This document shows, one piece after another, positions 9,600 through 19,574 of a stretch of 64,000 nucleotides of DNA. The stretch is from a virus. The notes beneath the pieces are model-generated. The model saw only the letters and a list, made by a program, of their open reading frames with translations, did not search any database and had not been told where the DNA came from. The stretch is from IMG/VR virus record IMGVR_UViG_3300035698_026680, positions 1 through 64,000 of that record; one strand, 5' to 3'. A program made the position numbers and the translations under genes. Positions within the stretch are counted from its first letter, which is position 1, and each line of letters opens with the position of its first letter.

Positions 9600-10160
9600 A
9601 TGGCTGTAACTGTAGCCAACATTAATGTTAAGGGCGCTGTGGTCAGAGTTGGGGGAACTGTCGCTGCCGATGGCGGAAACGCTGATTGGTTCGATGTTAG
9701 CCCACAAGGAACTGATGTCGGATGTACCCAGGGTGGAGTGACTGTAACTTACACTCTTGAGCAATCTGATATCTTCTGCGACCAAGTAACTGCCCCTGTC
9801 GATGTTGCTGTAACGGGTGAAACGGCTGTAGTTGAATTCTCGATGTTAGAGTCAACCGCTGAAAACATGAAGTTGGTTCTAGGCGATTTTGCTTCATCAG
9901 AAGACGAAGCAGGAATTGCTTACTGGCTTGGTGTCGGGGGAATTAATACAATTTCCTACACAGCGTTGGAACTAGAAGTATCGGATAACGATACAGGATT
10001 CCTAACTACTTGGACATTCTTTAGATGTATAAGTGGTGGGATCGAAGCTAACTTCGAGAGAGAGAATCCGACAGCATTTGGTGTAAGCTTTACTGCCTAC
10101 GCAGATACAACACATGCTAGCGGAAAACAGTTGTTCCAAGTAAGGCAAAACAAAGTATAA
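9600..10160 (+). CDS. Major tail tube protein
   Basis: A 186-residue beta-rich protein with a strong GGAGG site. It opens with alternating strands (VTVANINVKGAVVRVGG). The middle has VTVTYTLEQSDIFCDQ and DVAVTGETAVVEFSM, a strand pattern typical of siphoviral tube proteins. Its position directly before the frameshifted G/GT chaperones and tape measure is the classical tube position. It should polymerise as the tube around the tape measure. Confidence 0.75.
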   Translation: MAVTVANINVKGAVVRVGGTVAADGGNADWFDVSPQGTDVGCTQGGVTVTYTLEQSDIFCDQVTAPVDVAVTGETAVVEFSMLESTAENMKLVLGDFASSEDEAGIAYWLGVGGINTISYTALELEVSDNDTGFLTTWTFFRCISGGIEANFERENPTAFGVSFTAYADTTHASGKQLFQVRQNKV

Positions 10161-10185
10161 ACACCGACTGAGTAAGGAGGTTTTT

Positions 10186-10677
10186 ATGAATGAAGTAAAA
10201 GAACCCAAGAAAACTGGGACTATTTCTAGTGGTAAAAAAACCGCAGAAGTTACTTTTGGAGACAAGAAATATACTATTCACAAACTGAAAGCTGGCAAGT
10301 TCTATGATGCCATGCAGGTTTACATGGATATTATTAAAGAGATTGCTCCAAGCGTACCCCATGTGGATTCCAAAAAAGAAGAAGGAATTGATCTGGCAAA
10401 ACTGATTGTCAGCATGTTCAAGACTTGGCCAGAAAAGATGATAGGATTTATCGTTATTTGTTGTTCGACTATAGATATGGAAGAAAAAATAACGGTGGAA
10501 TTTGTCAAAGAAGAAGCCTATCCAGAAGAAATTTCGGCTGCTTTTAAAGTTTGTGAAAAGCTTAATAATGTAAAGGATAATCTAAAAAACTTCGTCGCCC
10601 CTATGCAAGAGTTGGGGGCCACGATCACAAGCCAAGTAAGAGCAAAACCCCAAACGAAAGCAGAGTCCCAAAAGTAG
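10186..10677 (+). CDS. Tail assembly chaperone, short form (gpG-like)
   Basis: A 163-residue protein with a strong GGAGG site. It occupies the lambda gpG position between tube and tape measure. Such chaperones coat the tape measure and recruit tube subunits. The core is mixed alpha/beta (KYTIHKLKAGKFYDAMQ, then helical residues), and the last 20 residues are a polar tail. The A_AAA_AAC heptamer at 10584-10590 lies in frame and allows a second, longer product. Confidence 0.8.
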   Translation: MNEVKEPKKTGTISSGKKTAEVTFGDKKYTIHKLKAGKFYDAMQVYMDIIKEIAPSVPHVDSKKEEGIDLAKLIVSMFKTWPEKMIGFIVICCSTIDMEEKITVEFVKEEAYPEEISAAFKVCEKLNNVKDNLKNFVAPMQELGATITSQVRAKPQTKAESQK

Positions 10678-10988
10678 CTTTCTTTCTTTGGTGCATTGAT
10701 TCAATAGCTTCTCGATACGGATGGACTAAAAAGTATATAGAGACAGAATTATACTGGGAAGAATTTTGTGACTTAGTCCAATTAACGGCCAATTTTGCAG
10801 TAGATGAAAAGAATGCTGATCTAAAGTTTCATTTCATGCTACACGCTGATAAGAAATCGGCAGGAAAATGGAAGGATTTTCCACTTCCTTTCCCAGAAAC
10901 AAAGGATAAAGTAAAAGTAAAAGAAGATGTAAGTGGGGTATCTCAATTACCGCCACATTTAAGAAAACTTGTTTTTAGGGAGAAATAA
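10186..10988 (+). CDS. Tail assembly chaperone, long -1 frameshift form (gpGT-like)
   Basis: The -1 frame is open from 10581 to the TAA at 10986-10988. The slippery heptamer A_AAA_AAC (A 10584, AAA 10585-10587, AAC 10588-10590) starts three bases after the last -1 stop (TAA 10578-10580). Slippage joins the first 135 residues to 132 new ones, about 267 in all. The extension has the look of a gpT domain: SIASRYGWTKKYIETELYWEEF, and a C-terminus ending in PPHLRKLVFREK. The stop overlaps the tape-measure ATG by one base. The same arrangement is well known in lambda and most long-tailed phages. Confidence 0.8.
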
Positions 10989-13900
10989 TGGCAACAGTCG
11001 GTCAACTCTTAATATCTCTTGCAGGTGATTCAAAACCGTATAGTCAGGCTATTAATGAATCAGGTAAACTTCTTCAAAGTTTTGTCAAGGAAGTAGAAAA
11101 AGCTGGCAAAAAAATAGAAGAAGTTAGCTATCAGTGGATTGCTGCACAAAAAAGATGGGGAAGCGATGCAGGAAAAGTCTGGAAGCAGTATAGCGATTCT
11201 TTGGGTGGCGTAAAGCAAGGACTCGTAGATACGGGGCGTGCGGTATCTTCAACACAGAGCGGAATTACCACTCTTGCCACTAAGGCAGTTACCGCCAATG
11301 AAGACCTAAAACAATTAACTAATACCCTTAAAGGTGTTTCTAATCAGCTATGGTTAATGACAATGGGTCTTCAGCAATTTGGAAGAACCATGACCACGGC
11401 CTTTACTGTTCCACTTGCCGCCGCCGCTGGACTATCAACTAAAGTATTCATGGATTGGGAAAGCGGATCAATCGCTATTCAAAGGGCGGCTGAAATTACC
11501 ACCGAAGAAGCAAAAAAGATTACAGATGCCTTTATAGAAATTTCTCAACAAGTCCCTATCACTGTTGAAGAATTACAAAAAGCGGGATACGCCGCCGCTC
11601 AAGCAGGAATTACAGGAGAAGAAGGAATCACAAACTTTGCCCTAGCAGCCGTTAAATTAAGCAAAGTTGGTGGTGATGCTTTTAGGGATCTTCCTATAGA
11701 AAAACTTGCCAATAATCTTGCCAAACTTTCTATCGCCTTTGGAGTCGCCGAAGACGACATGGAAGCGATTAATAATACTTCATCAATGATGCTAGCAGTC
11801 GCTAAAGCGGTTCCTGGTGGATTAGGAGAGATCGTAGAAGCAATGCGGAGAGTGGCTGGATCAGCCGCTACCTATGGAGTTTCAATGGAACAGGCCGCCG
11901 CCCTTACAGGAACGCTAGTGGCCGCAGGTGTACCCGCAGCGAGAGCCGGAACTGAACTGGCTAGAGTCTTTGAGAATATGGTTTCTAAAATTGATTTGGT
12001 TGGAGAAGTAATGGGATACACAGGAGACGAATTGATGATTCTTAAAGAAAGAATGGAAGAAGATATGGGTGAAGTTTTGAACGAATTGATCGGGCGATTG
12101 GGAGCAACTGAAGATATGTGGGTCAAAAATGCCGTTGCTTCAGAGATTTTTGGAGAAACTGGTAAAAAGGCACTACTTCCACTAATTAATAATTACGACT
12201 TGCTTCAGGATTTACAAGCAAGGGCTAATCAAGAATTAGAAAGTGGCGCTTTGTTATCAGCGGAATTTGATCTGGAAGCGAGTAGTTTAACGGGAACATT
12301 GAAAGTTTTTGCCAATAATCTGAGAGCCTTGGGTAAAGTTATTGGTGATGACCTAGCTCCCTATGTAAGCTACTTTTTAAAAACTTTTACATTAGGAGTA
12401 GTGGGACTTATTAAAGCATGGCAAAATTTAAGCCCAGCTTTTAAATTCGCAATCTTTTTACTTGGAAGCATGTTGGCGATAGTCGGGCCCCTGGCCCTTG
12501 CTTTAAACACAATGTTTCTTGCCCCGCTTTCAGGATTAATAACCTTCATCACCCATCAGGCAAGATTATTGGTTCAATTGGGAATTCAAACAGCCTTAAC
12601 AAATAGTGCCGCCGCCGCAAGTATTGGTTTTGGCGGTGCGATGGCCGCCGCCGCTACGGGAGTATTAACACTGGCTAAGGCAATGGCAATCTTATCATTG
12701 AAGTTTGTGGCAGTTTTGGGAGTCATAGGACTTGTAGCGGCAGCTCTATACGGAATAGGAAAACTTCTTGGAATTGGCTTTAAATTGCCAACACTGCCCA
12801 AAATCAATTTACCTAAATTTAACAAACTAAACCAACCTAAACTTGTTGGCGAAGGGGTCACAGGGGAAGAAGTAACCGAAAAAGATAAAAAAGCGGCCAA
12901 AAAACGACAAAAAGCAATCGAAAAAGATCTAAGAGATAAAAAGAGAGCTAGACAAAAAGAATTAAGAGAGTTGGAAAAGAGCATTGATGCTTATGAAAAA
13001 ATTAGAAAAGCAGAAATTAAAATAAGACAAAAATTGGTTAATGACCAAAAAGATGCCTTAGATTTAAGAAAAGAACAATGGGAAGATGAAAAAAGAATTG
13101 AAGATGAAAAAATTAGAGCCCAAGAAGAAACACTGGAAATTACCAAGGCAACTCTTAAAAAATCTAAAAGGGCATTAAGGGAATTGCAGGACGCACAAGA
13201 TCAAGAATTAGATAACGCTGAAAATAAAGCTGATTACGCAGAATTAAACTTAAAGGCCGCTCAAAACGCTCTTAAAAGAGAGAAGATTCTTGGTCGAGAC
13301 GAATTTGATGCTAGTTTCAGAGCCGCTGAAGCTAGGGTTAAAGCATGGGAAGATGCGGCCCAATTAGCCGATGAAAATGTAATTAAAGTCAAAAGAGTTT
13401 ATCAAAAACAAATAGAAGCTCAAAAAGATATTGTCGAAGCCAATCAAGATCAAGCCGATCTTGAAGTGGTCGCCTTAGATGATTTGAGAGATGCCCTAAA
13501 AGCAAGAAGGGCAATCGTAGATAAAGAAATTGATTTACTCAATGATGAGTTAAAAATTAGACAAAAGGCACTAAGCGTAACTAGAGATAATACTCAAGAA
13601 AAATTGGATTTACTAAGAGAAGAAAAACAGGTAAGACAAACTGCCTGGGATGATGAAATTTCCATTATTCAAGACCAGTTGGACGCAGCCAGAGATCAGG
13701 CACAGGCCATTTCTGATATGCCACTTCCCGAGCTACCCGATATAGCAGGGAGCTGGCAGGACATAAATGATGAGCTTGAAGATCAATATAAAGAATTGCA
13801 GGGAACAATGGGAGCATCATTTGATATGGGGGGACCAGAAGTAATTACTGGTGGATTAATAGATGATTATAAAAAAGCATGGGGAATGGCTAAAGAATCA

Positions 13901-14704
13901 GCCGAGATAGAAGGCAAAAGTGCTGGGTTTATATATGTAAAGGCCTTGTATGACAGTTTGGCTGAAACAACTAGACAACTACTTGAACCATATAATAAAC
14001 TTTGGATGGACTTTTTATTCGGTAAAGGGACTTGGGATAGATTAAATGAAGAAGCAGAAGAAAAAGGCAAATCACTTGTTGGATACTTATGGGGTGGATT
14101 TGTTGAAAAGATCGGAATCCTTTTATCTCAAGTAAAACAAGCGGGCAAAGACATTGTCGGCAATATCGCTCAAGGTATTTGGGATGGACTCGGTTGGGTT
14201 AGAGATGCAATCAGAGCAATTGGAACCTGGCCTATGGATGGATTAAAAAATGTAATAGGAAATGCTAAACAATGGGGCAAAGACATGATTGGCGGTTTTG
14301 CTCAAGGAATTTGGGATGGCATGATATGGGTTAAAGATGCTATTCGAAATATGGCTGATTGGATCAAAGGAATTCTTCACTTCTCTGAGCCAGATTTTGG
14401 ACCACTAAAAGGAATGAATAGTTGGGGCAAAGACATGATAAAGAGCTACATAGATGGAATTGAAAGTGAAATACCCAATCTAGAAAATGTGTTAAGTGAA
14501 ATAAATGTTGATAAAAATACTATTGGTAATAGTAATAACCTAGCGATAAAAAGACCAGGAACAGATTCAGCATCTACTCCCGTTGCACCATCGGTTGTCA
14601 AAAATTATTATATTCAACCAGGACAGATGATAGCAACAAGGGGAGAAGTTAGAAGTTTTGTAAGATTACTGAAAGAATATGAAACATTTGAAAAGGACAG
14701 ATAA
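10988..14704 (+). CDS. Tail tape measure protein
   Basis: A 1238-residue protein after an AGGGAGA site. Residues about 90-400 look like the TP901-type tape-measure core (helical, with EEITNFALAAVKLSK-like stretches and repeated A-G-x-x-A motifs). Residues about 475-600 are strongly hydrophobic and Ala/Gly-rich, the segment thought to enter the host membrane. Residues about 630-920 are a long charged coiled coil. The C-terminus has tryptophan-rich IWDG-type repeats (AQGIWDGLGWV, AQGIWDGMIWV). By the usual rule of about 0.15 nm per residue the tail would be near 185 nm; that is an estimate. Confidence 0.93.
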   Translation: MATVGQLLISLAGDSKPYSQAINESGKLLQSFVKEVEKAGKKIEEVSYQWIAAQKRWGSDAGKVWKQYSDSLGGVKQGLVDTGRAVSSTQSGITTLATKAVTANEDLKQLTNTLKGVSNQLWLMTMGLQQFGRTMTTAFTVPLAAAAGLSTKVFMDWESGSIAIQRAAEITTEEAKKITDAFIEISQQVPITVEELQKAGYAAAQAGITGEEGITNFALAAVKLSKVGGDAFRDLPIEKLANNLAKLSIAFGVAEDDMEAINNTSSMMLAVAKAVPGGLGEIVEAMRRVAGSAATYGVSMEQAAALTGTLVAAGVPAARAGTELARVFENMVSKIDLVGEVMGYTGDELMILKERMEEDMGEVLNELIGRLGATEDMWVKNAVASEIFGETGKKALLPLINNYDLLQDLQARANQELESGALLSAEFDLEASSLTGTLKVFANNLRALGKVIGDDLAPYVSYFLKTFTLGVVGLIKAWQNLSPAFKFAIFLLGSMLAIVGPLALALNTMFLAPLSGLITFITHQARLLVQLGIQTALTNSAAAASIGFGGAMAAAATGVLTLAKAMAILSLKFVAVLGVIGLVAAALYGIGKLLGIGFKLPTLPKINLPKFNKLNQPKLVGEGVTGEEVTEKDKKAAKKRQKAIEKDLRDKKRARQKELRELEKSIDAYEKIRKAEIKIRQKLVNDQKDALDLRKEQWEDEKRIEDEKIRAQEETLEITKATLKKSKRALRELQDAQDQELDNAENKADYAELNLKAAQNALKREKILGRDEFDASFRAAEARVKAWEDAAQLADENVIKVKRVYQKQIEAQKDIVEANQDQADLEVVALDDLRDALKARRAIVDKEIDLLNDELKIRQKALSVTRDNTQEKLDLLREEKQVRQTAWDDEISIIQDQLDAARDQAQAISDMPLPELPDIAGSWQDINDELEDQYKELQGTMGASFDMGGPEVITGGLIDDYKKAWGMAKESAEIEGKSAGFIYVKALYDSLAETTRQLLEPYNKLWMDFLFGKGTWDRLNEEAEEKGKSLVGYLWGGFVEKIGILLSQVKQAGKDIVGNIAQGIWDGLGWVRDAIRAIGTWPMDGLKNVIGNAKQWGKDMIGGFAQGIWDGMIWVKDAIRNMADWIKGILHFSEPDFGPLKGMNSWGKDMIKSYIDGIESEIPNLENVLSEINVDKNTIGNSNNLAIKRPGTDSASTPVAPSVVKNYYIQPGQMIATRGEVRSFVRLLKEYETFEKDR

Positions 14705-15075
14705 TGGCATCAATAAATAAACCAACGCTTGGGGCGGCAACAATGCCTTTCCCAGATGAAGCCAACATTAAGCCAGATTGGGTTTCTGCCGAAGTAACAA
14801 CTTTAGGCGGAAAAACTCGCCGAGATGTCATGGCAAGAAAATATCAATATACTCTGAAGTGGAACTACATGAAAGTCTCGGATTACGATTCTCTGGAGAC
14901 AGTGGTTAATGCTTTAGTTGCCGCAGATTTTACCTATGGCAAATGGCCCCAAAGCGCAGTTGCAGTAAGTTGTTTAGGTGCATTATCTGAAAGAAAATTA
15001 ATGCATGGCGTTGGGGATTCTGCCTTTTTTTCTGGGGTCACACTAACATTAATTGAAGTAGAGAGTCGTTTGTAA
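14704..15075 (+). CDS. Small tail-tip protein of unknown type
   Basis: A 123-residue protein whose ATG overlaps the tape-measure stop by one base. It is beta-rich with short loops (MPFPDEANIKPDWV, QYTLKWNYMKVSDYD). A distal-tail or hub-adaptor role is suggested by its place between tape measure and hub, but I see no diagnostic motif. Confidence 0.7.
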   Translation: MASINKPTLGAATMPFPDEANIKPDWVSAEVTTLGGKTRRDVMARKYQYTLKWNYMKVSDYDSLETVVNALVAADFTYGKWPQSAVAVSCLGALSERKLMHGVGDSAFFSGVTLTLIEVESRL

Positions 15076-15081
15076 AAATAT

Positions 15082-18000
15082 ATGTCAGGATTAGACGCTA
15101 ATACAAAATTGTTGCTTCATGGCGACGGAGCAGATACATCCACTAACTTTCCAGATGTTTCTCCTTCGGGTCATACTGTAACAGCCAATAATGGAGCAGA
15201 AGTAGATACCGCAGAGAAAAAATGGGGTACTGGATCTCTTAAATTAGATGGTGTAGATGATTACTTAATTTCTGCTGATAATGCTGACTGGGATTTATGT
15301 GGTAGTAATTCAGATGACTGGACCATAGACTTCTGGGTAAAACACACCGATCATGTTGGCAATGAGGCCTATCTTTCACAAACAGAAACTATTAATTCTG
15401 ATGAATGGCGCATCATACATCAGCATGGCACTGGTTTTATTTTTACTTTAAAGTCAGGTGGTGGTAATGTAATTATTTTAAGTGGTGGCGGGGAAATTAC
15501 TGATACTGATTGGCATCATATCGCTTTTATTAAGGTTGGGGATGAGTACGCATTCTATAAAGATGGTGTCCAAGTCAATTATGTGCAAGATAATAGTATT
15601 GATACCTTTGCTGCTTCATTGGGAATAGGTGTTCTCGAACCTGGGGGGAATAATTACGATCCCTTAGACGGATGGATGGATGAAATTAGGATTCAAAAAT
15701 CTAATTATTTTGGTGCTAGTCCAAATGCGGGAATTAGCAATACGATCACGATTCCAACAAAAGCATACGAATATAAAAGTGCGAGTTTTATTGATTACGG
15801 ACCAGAATATAATTTCAATGCTGAAGAAACCTTAACTATTGCAACTGTCTGGTTAGACAGTACTCACTTTGTTGTTGCTTATTACAGTAATGTTGCCGTT
15901 ACGGGTATTTACGCCAAAGTCGGAGTAGTTTCAAACGGAAATCAAATATCCTATGGATCTGAATATCTTATTGATAGTAGTGGCTTTGGTGGAAGTGGAA
16001 TTAGATCATTCGCCATAGATAGAATAGATGCTAATAATTTTGTCATTGTCTGGGTTGACGGATCTGGATTCAAATATGGTTTGGCTGCAATAGGAGTTGT
16101 CTCAAATGGTGATGAAATTGCCTTCGGAACCGCAGTTAAATTTAATAATGCGGCCACAGGGACAGATATTGATGTTGCTGTTCTAGATACTACACACTTC
16201 GTAGTGGCTTTCAGAGATGATGGGGGAAGCGACTACGGAATCGCCATGATCGGTGTTATTTCAAGCGGAGATGTAATTACCTTCGGAAGTGAATATAACT
16301 TCAATGAAACTAGCACTTATTGGATTAAGGTTGGAAAAATAGATGCTACTCACTTTGTCGTCATTTATGACGATGATGGTGGAGATGGTTATGGAGAGTC
16401 TAAAATTGGAACTGTATCTAGCGGCGATCAAATAGCCTATGGAAGCGAATTTACCTGGACTAGCACAGATAACCCCCAGCATCTTGGTATGGCAATGTTG
16501 GATTCAACACACTTCGTCATTGCCTATAGAAAAACAGTTGATACCTGGGATGGTAGAGTCAAAATAGGAACTATCAGTGGGGCTAATATTAGCTATGAAA
16601 GCGCCACTGTTTTTCTTTCTGGTTCAAGTCCCACAGAAACTACTGTTTGCGCATTAGATGCTACCCACTTTGTTATTGGTTATTCTGACCTTGGAGACTC
16701 TGGTAAGGGATTTTGTGTCTTTGGAATCGTTTCAGACGGAAATACAATAGCAGCTGGAGATGCATATGAATATAACGCAGTAGACACAAACTACAACGCA
16801 ATTACCAAACTAGACGCTACCCATTTTGTAATTGCCTTTATGGATGATGGCGGTAGTGATTACGGAATAGCCAGAATAGGCGATATTGAAAGGAATTTAA
16901 CTGCCAAAGGAAGTATCCAGCGTTTAGGAGTTCAAAAAACGATAACCGCCAAAGGAAGAGTTCAGCATACCAGGACAAATTCAATTACTGCAAAAGGGCA
17001 AATTGGAGCTGTTTCAACATCAACCATAAATGCTAAAGCAGATATTCTCGCTACTACGTCTAAGTCTATACAGGCAAAATCAGCAATACAAAAATCTTTC
17101 TCTAGGGAAATTAGTTCTAAGAGTCGAATAGAAAAACAATTTAGTCAGTCAATTCAGGCTAAGGCAAACTTATCCGCAGTCTTAACTCAAACAATTACTT
17201 CAAAAGCAAGCATATTTAAAGGTGGCACTCGAACAATATCGGCAAAAGCAGCTATTCAAAAAGAATTTACCAAAACAATCACTGCAACAGCATGGATTCA
17301 TAACCCGCTAGTTCCACCAACACCATTTATAGAAGAAATAAATAAAACAGTAAGACAATTATCATTTAAAGTTGAAATTCAATGGGACGGAATTTCTTGG
17401 ACAGATGAAAGCACCTATTTCGTTAGTGCCAGGGGAAATGAAAAGTTATCAAAAACTTCTGGAGAAGGAATCGCCGCTACCTTAGATGTTGAGCTAGATA
17501 ACACCACAGAAAGATTTACTCCTGATAATACATCATCACCACTTTATGGCTACTTGAAACCAAGAGTCCCAATTAGAATCTATGTTACTGCTGGTGGATA
17601 CGATTATAGAATCTTTACTGGCTACATAAAAAATCTTCATCCCGATACAAGAAGTAGAATTTGTAGTCTAGAATGTTTTGATAATCAAGTCCTGGTTTAC
17701 AACAAAAGAGCCAATGGAATAGTCTATGAAGATTATAGAAGCGATCAATTAATGGAAGCCCTGTCTGATCTAGCTGGCCTAACGGCAGATCAATATATTT
17801 TCAATGTTGGTACTCTTGTGGTTAATTTTGGTTACTTTGAAGATAGAAATGTTTGGCCGGTTATGGGAGAAATAGCAGTTGCAGAAAGAGGAAGAATCTT
17901 CTTTGATAGATATGGAATCTTAACATTTTGGAATAGAGATAAATTACATAATCAATCAGCACGAGCTATTTTACCTACAATTTCTTTATCTGAATGGGTC

Positions 18001-18762
18001 GTAGATTTAGATTATTCTGTCTCTGAGCATGAAATTAAAAACACTATTATTGTTCAAGCTAAACCTAGAGCAAGTGCTGGAGTACAGGTCGTTTGGTCAA
18101 GCGGAAATGCCGAATATTTAGATCCATACCAAGATACTCTAGTTTGGATTCCGGCAGGAAAGACTCAAATTGCCTTCCTTGAATTAGAAGACCCATGTAC
18201 TGCTTTCATCACTCCCGTTGCTAATACGGACTATACAGCTAATAGCGCCCAGGATGGCTCAGGAGATGATTTAACAAGCGATATCACTATTCACGAGTTC
18301 ATTAACTACGGGAATGCAATTTTCATTACTGTGCTTAATACAGGAGCTCAAGATGCTTATCTAACAAAATTCCAAGTTAGGGGCAATCCTGCTCAAGTGG
18401 TAAAATGGATTAGAGTTACTGCCACAGACGATACAAGCATAGCTTTTTATGGTAAACAGGATTTCAGTATAGAGAATCACTTTATTGATAGCGAAGGGGC
18501 AGCTACAGCAATCGCCAATGAAGAATTGTATCGAAGAAAAGAAGCAATTAATCTTTTTAAAATCAATATTGTGGGTATTCCGCATCTACTTTGCGGTGAT
18601 GTAATTAATTTAGAATATCGATCAGGCGAATTTAAAGACTACATGGTAGGCCAACTTGATTGGACATTCGATAGCGGCGGATTTAATCAAAAATTAATAT
18701 TAGTTAATCCATATATTTTCCCAAGCATTCAAACAGTTGATGCTAGGGCAAATATCATTTAA
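15082..18762 (+). CDS. Tail hub / receptor-binding fusion protein
   Basis: A 1226-residue modular protein. Residues about 1-230 are a LamG-like jelly roll (VDGVDDYLISADN-type strands, WHHIAFIKVGDEYAFYKDGVQV). Residues about 235-600 are repeated blades of about 50 residues built on LDATHFVIAY and VSSGDQIAYGSE, most likely a beta propeller. Residues 604-744 are ten copies of the 14-residue T-I-x-A-K repeat. Residues about 750-1226 look like a baseplate-hub domain of siphoviral tail proteins (IRIYVTAGGYDYRIFTGYI, later ERGRIFFDRYGILTFW). The hub location and order make this the tail tip, probably with host binding at the N-terminus. Confidence 0.75.
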   Translation: MSGLDANTKLLLHGDGADTSTNFPDVSPSGHTVTANNGAEVDTAEKKWGTGSLKLDGVDDYLISADNADWDLCGSNSDDWTIDFWVKHTDHVGNEAYLSQTETINSDEWRIIHQHGTGFIFTLKSGGGNVIILSGGGEITDTDWHHIAFIKVGDEYAFYKDGVQVNYVQDNSIDTFAASLGIGVLEPGGNNYDPLDGWMDEIRIQKSNYFGASPNAGISNTITIPTKAYEYKSASFIDYGPEYNFNAEETLTIATVWLDSTHFVVAYYSNVAVTGIYAKVGVVSNGNQISYGSEYLIDSSGFGGSGIRSFAIDRIDANNFVIVWVDGSGFKYGLAAIGVVSNGDEIAFGTAVKFNNAATGTDIDVAVLDTTHFVVAFRDDGGSDYGIAMIGVISSGDVITFGSEYNFNETSTYWIKVGKIDATHFVVIYDDDGGDGYGESKIGTVSSGDQIAYGSEFTWTSTDNPQHLGMAMLDSTHFVIAYRKTVDTWDGRVKIGTISGANISYESATVFLSGSSPTETTVCALDATHFVIGYSDLGDSGKGFCVFGIVSDGNTIAAGDAYEYNAVDTNYNAITKLDATHFVIAFMDDGGSDYGIARIGDIERNLTAKGSIQRLGVQKTITAKGRVQHTRTNSITAKGQIGAVSTSTINAKADILATTSKSIQAKSAIQKSFSREISSKSRIEKQFSQSIQAKANLSAVLTQTITSKASIFKGGTRTISAKAAIQKEFTKTITATAWIHNPLVPPTPFIEEINKTVRQLSFKVEIQWDGISWTDESTYFVSARGNEKLSKTSGEGIAATLDVELDNTTERFTPDNTSSPLYGYLKPRVPIRIYVTAGGYDYRIFTGYIKNLHPDTRSRICSLECFDNQVLVYNKRANGIVYEDYRSDQLMEALSDLAGLTADQYIFNVGTLVVNFGYFEDRNVWPVMGEIAVAERGRIFFDRYGILTFWNRDKLHNQSARAILPTISLSEWVVDLDYSVSEHEIKNTIIVQAKPRASAGVQVVWSSGNAEYLDPYQDTLVWIPAGKTQIAFLELEDPCTAFITPVANTDYTANSAQDGSGDDLTSDITIHEFINYGNAIFITVLNTGAQDAYLTKFQVRGNPAQVVKWIRVTATDDTSIAFYGKQDFSIENHFIDSEGAATAIANEELYRRKEAINLFKINIVGIPHLLCGDVINLEYRSGEFKDYMVGQLDWTFDSGGFNQKLILVNPYIFPSIQTVDARANII
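16891..17313 (+). repeat. Ten-copy array of the 14-residue repeat inside the hub protein
   Basis: Ten units of x-x-I-(T/Q/S/N)-A-K-x-x-I plus five variable residues, the first with one extra residue. The consensus is the same as in the 53-copy array at 3980-6205. It links the propeller-like domain to the hub domain. Confidence 0.9.
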
Positions 18763-18764
18763 AA

Positions 18765-19574
18765 ATGGCAATAGAAGTCAGAGTACCAAGCGGATCAAAA
18801 ATTCCACCCCTATTTACACCTGTGGAAGTTTTTCAAATAGGGAATCCAGGGCAACCAACTCAGTTGATTGTCCATAACGGAATGCTTTATGTTTATAATC
18901 CCGCAGGACAAACATTAATTGATGGTGGAATTATCCAAACCCTGGGTGTAGCAGTTGGGCTAAAGGCTTGGGTACACGATATAGTCTTTAGTGCTACCGA
19001 CCAAGATACTGCCGACTGGGCTAGTGGGGCAATTTACTTTGGAGATGGTAGTACTCAAGCTATTGATGCTGGAGATACTGGAGATATCGGAGCTAAAACC
19101 TATATTTATTATGATGGAACTGCCACTCTCAAAAAGACCACTAATGCAAACTTTATAAGTGATAGTTTTATTCTTATTGCTACCGTAGAAGAAGGGGCTG
19201 CGAGTGAAAAATGTGTAATCACAGTTTCCCAGCTTCCTGGCGGAACAATCTCGGCGGAACAAGTAGTTACTGGATTCCTTGATGCTGACCGCATTGAAGC
19301 TCTAAGTATTGTAACAGCTAAATTGGCAGTAGGGGCTGTAACTGAAGCTAAACTAGGAACAGACTCCGTTACAGGATTAAAAATAAAAGATGGGGAAGTT
19401 GTAGATGCCAAAATAGGTTCTATGGCGGCAGGCAAACTTCTTACTGGAACTCTTACTGTTGCGGTAGATGTTGGAGAAGGAAATGTAAAAATTGATGGGG
19501 CTAATAAAAGAATTCTTATTAATGATGGAACAGATGATAGAATTTTAATGGGCTATCAAAGCGGGGGATTTTAA
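18765..19574 (+). CDS. Central tail fibre / tip attachment protein
   Basis: A 269-residue protein. It begins with a beta-rich domain, and residues about 160-269 are repeats of the type TAKLAVGAVTEAKLGTDSV and VVDAKIGSM. Such runs are common in phage tail fibres that form trimeric shafts. The C-terminus has KIDGANKRILINDGTDDRILMG, seen in fibre or tip proteins. Its stop overlaps the next start by one base. Confidence 0.7.
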   Translation: MAIEVRVPSGSKIPPLFTPVEVFQIGNPGQPTQLIVHNGMLYVYNPAGQTLIDGGIIQTLGVAVGLKAWVHDIVFSATDQDTADWASGAIYFGDGSTQAIDAGDTGDIGAKTYIYYDGTATLKKTTNANFISDSFILIATVEEGAASEKCVITVSQLPGGTISAEQVVTGFLDADRIEALSIVTAKLAVGAVTEAKLGTDSVTGLKIKDGEVVDAKIGSMAAGKLLTGTLTVAVDVGEGNVKIDGANKRILINDGTDDRILMGYQSGGF

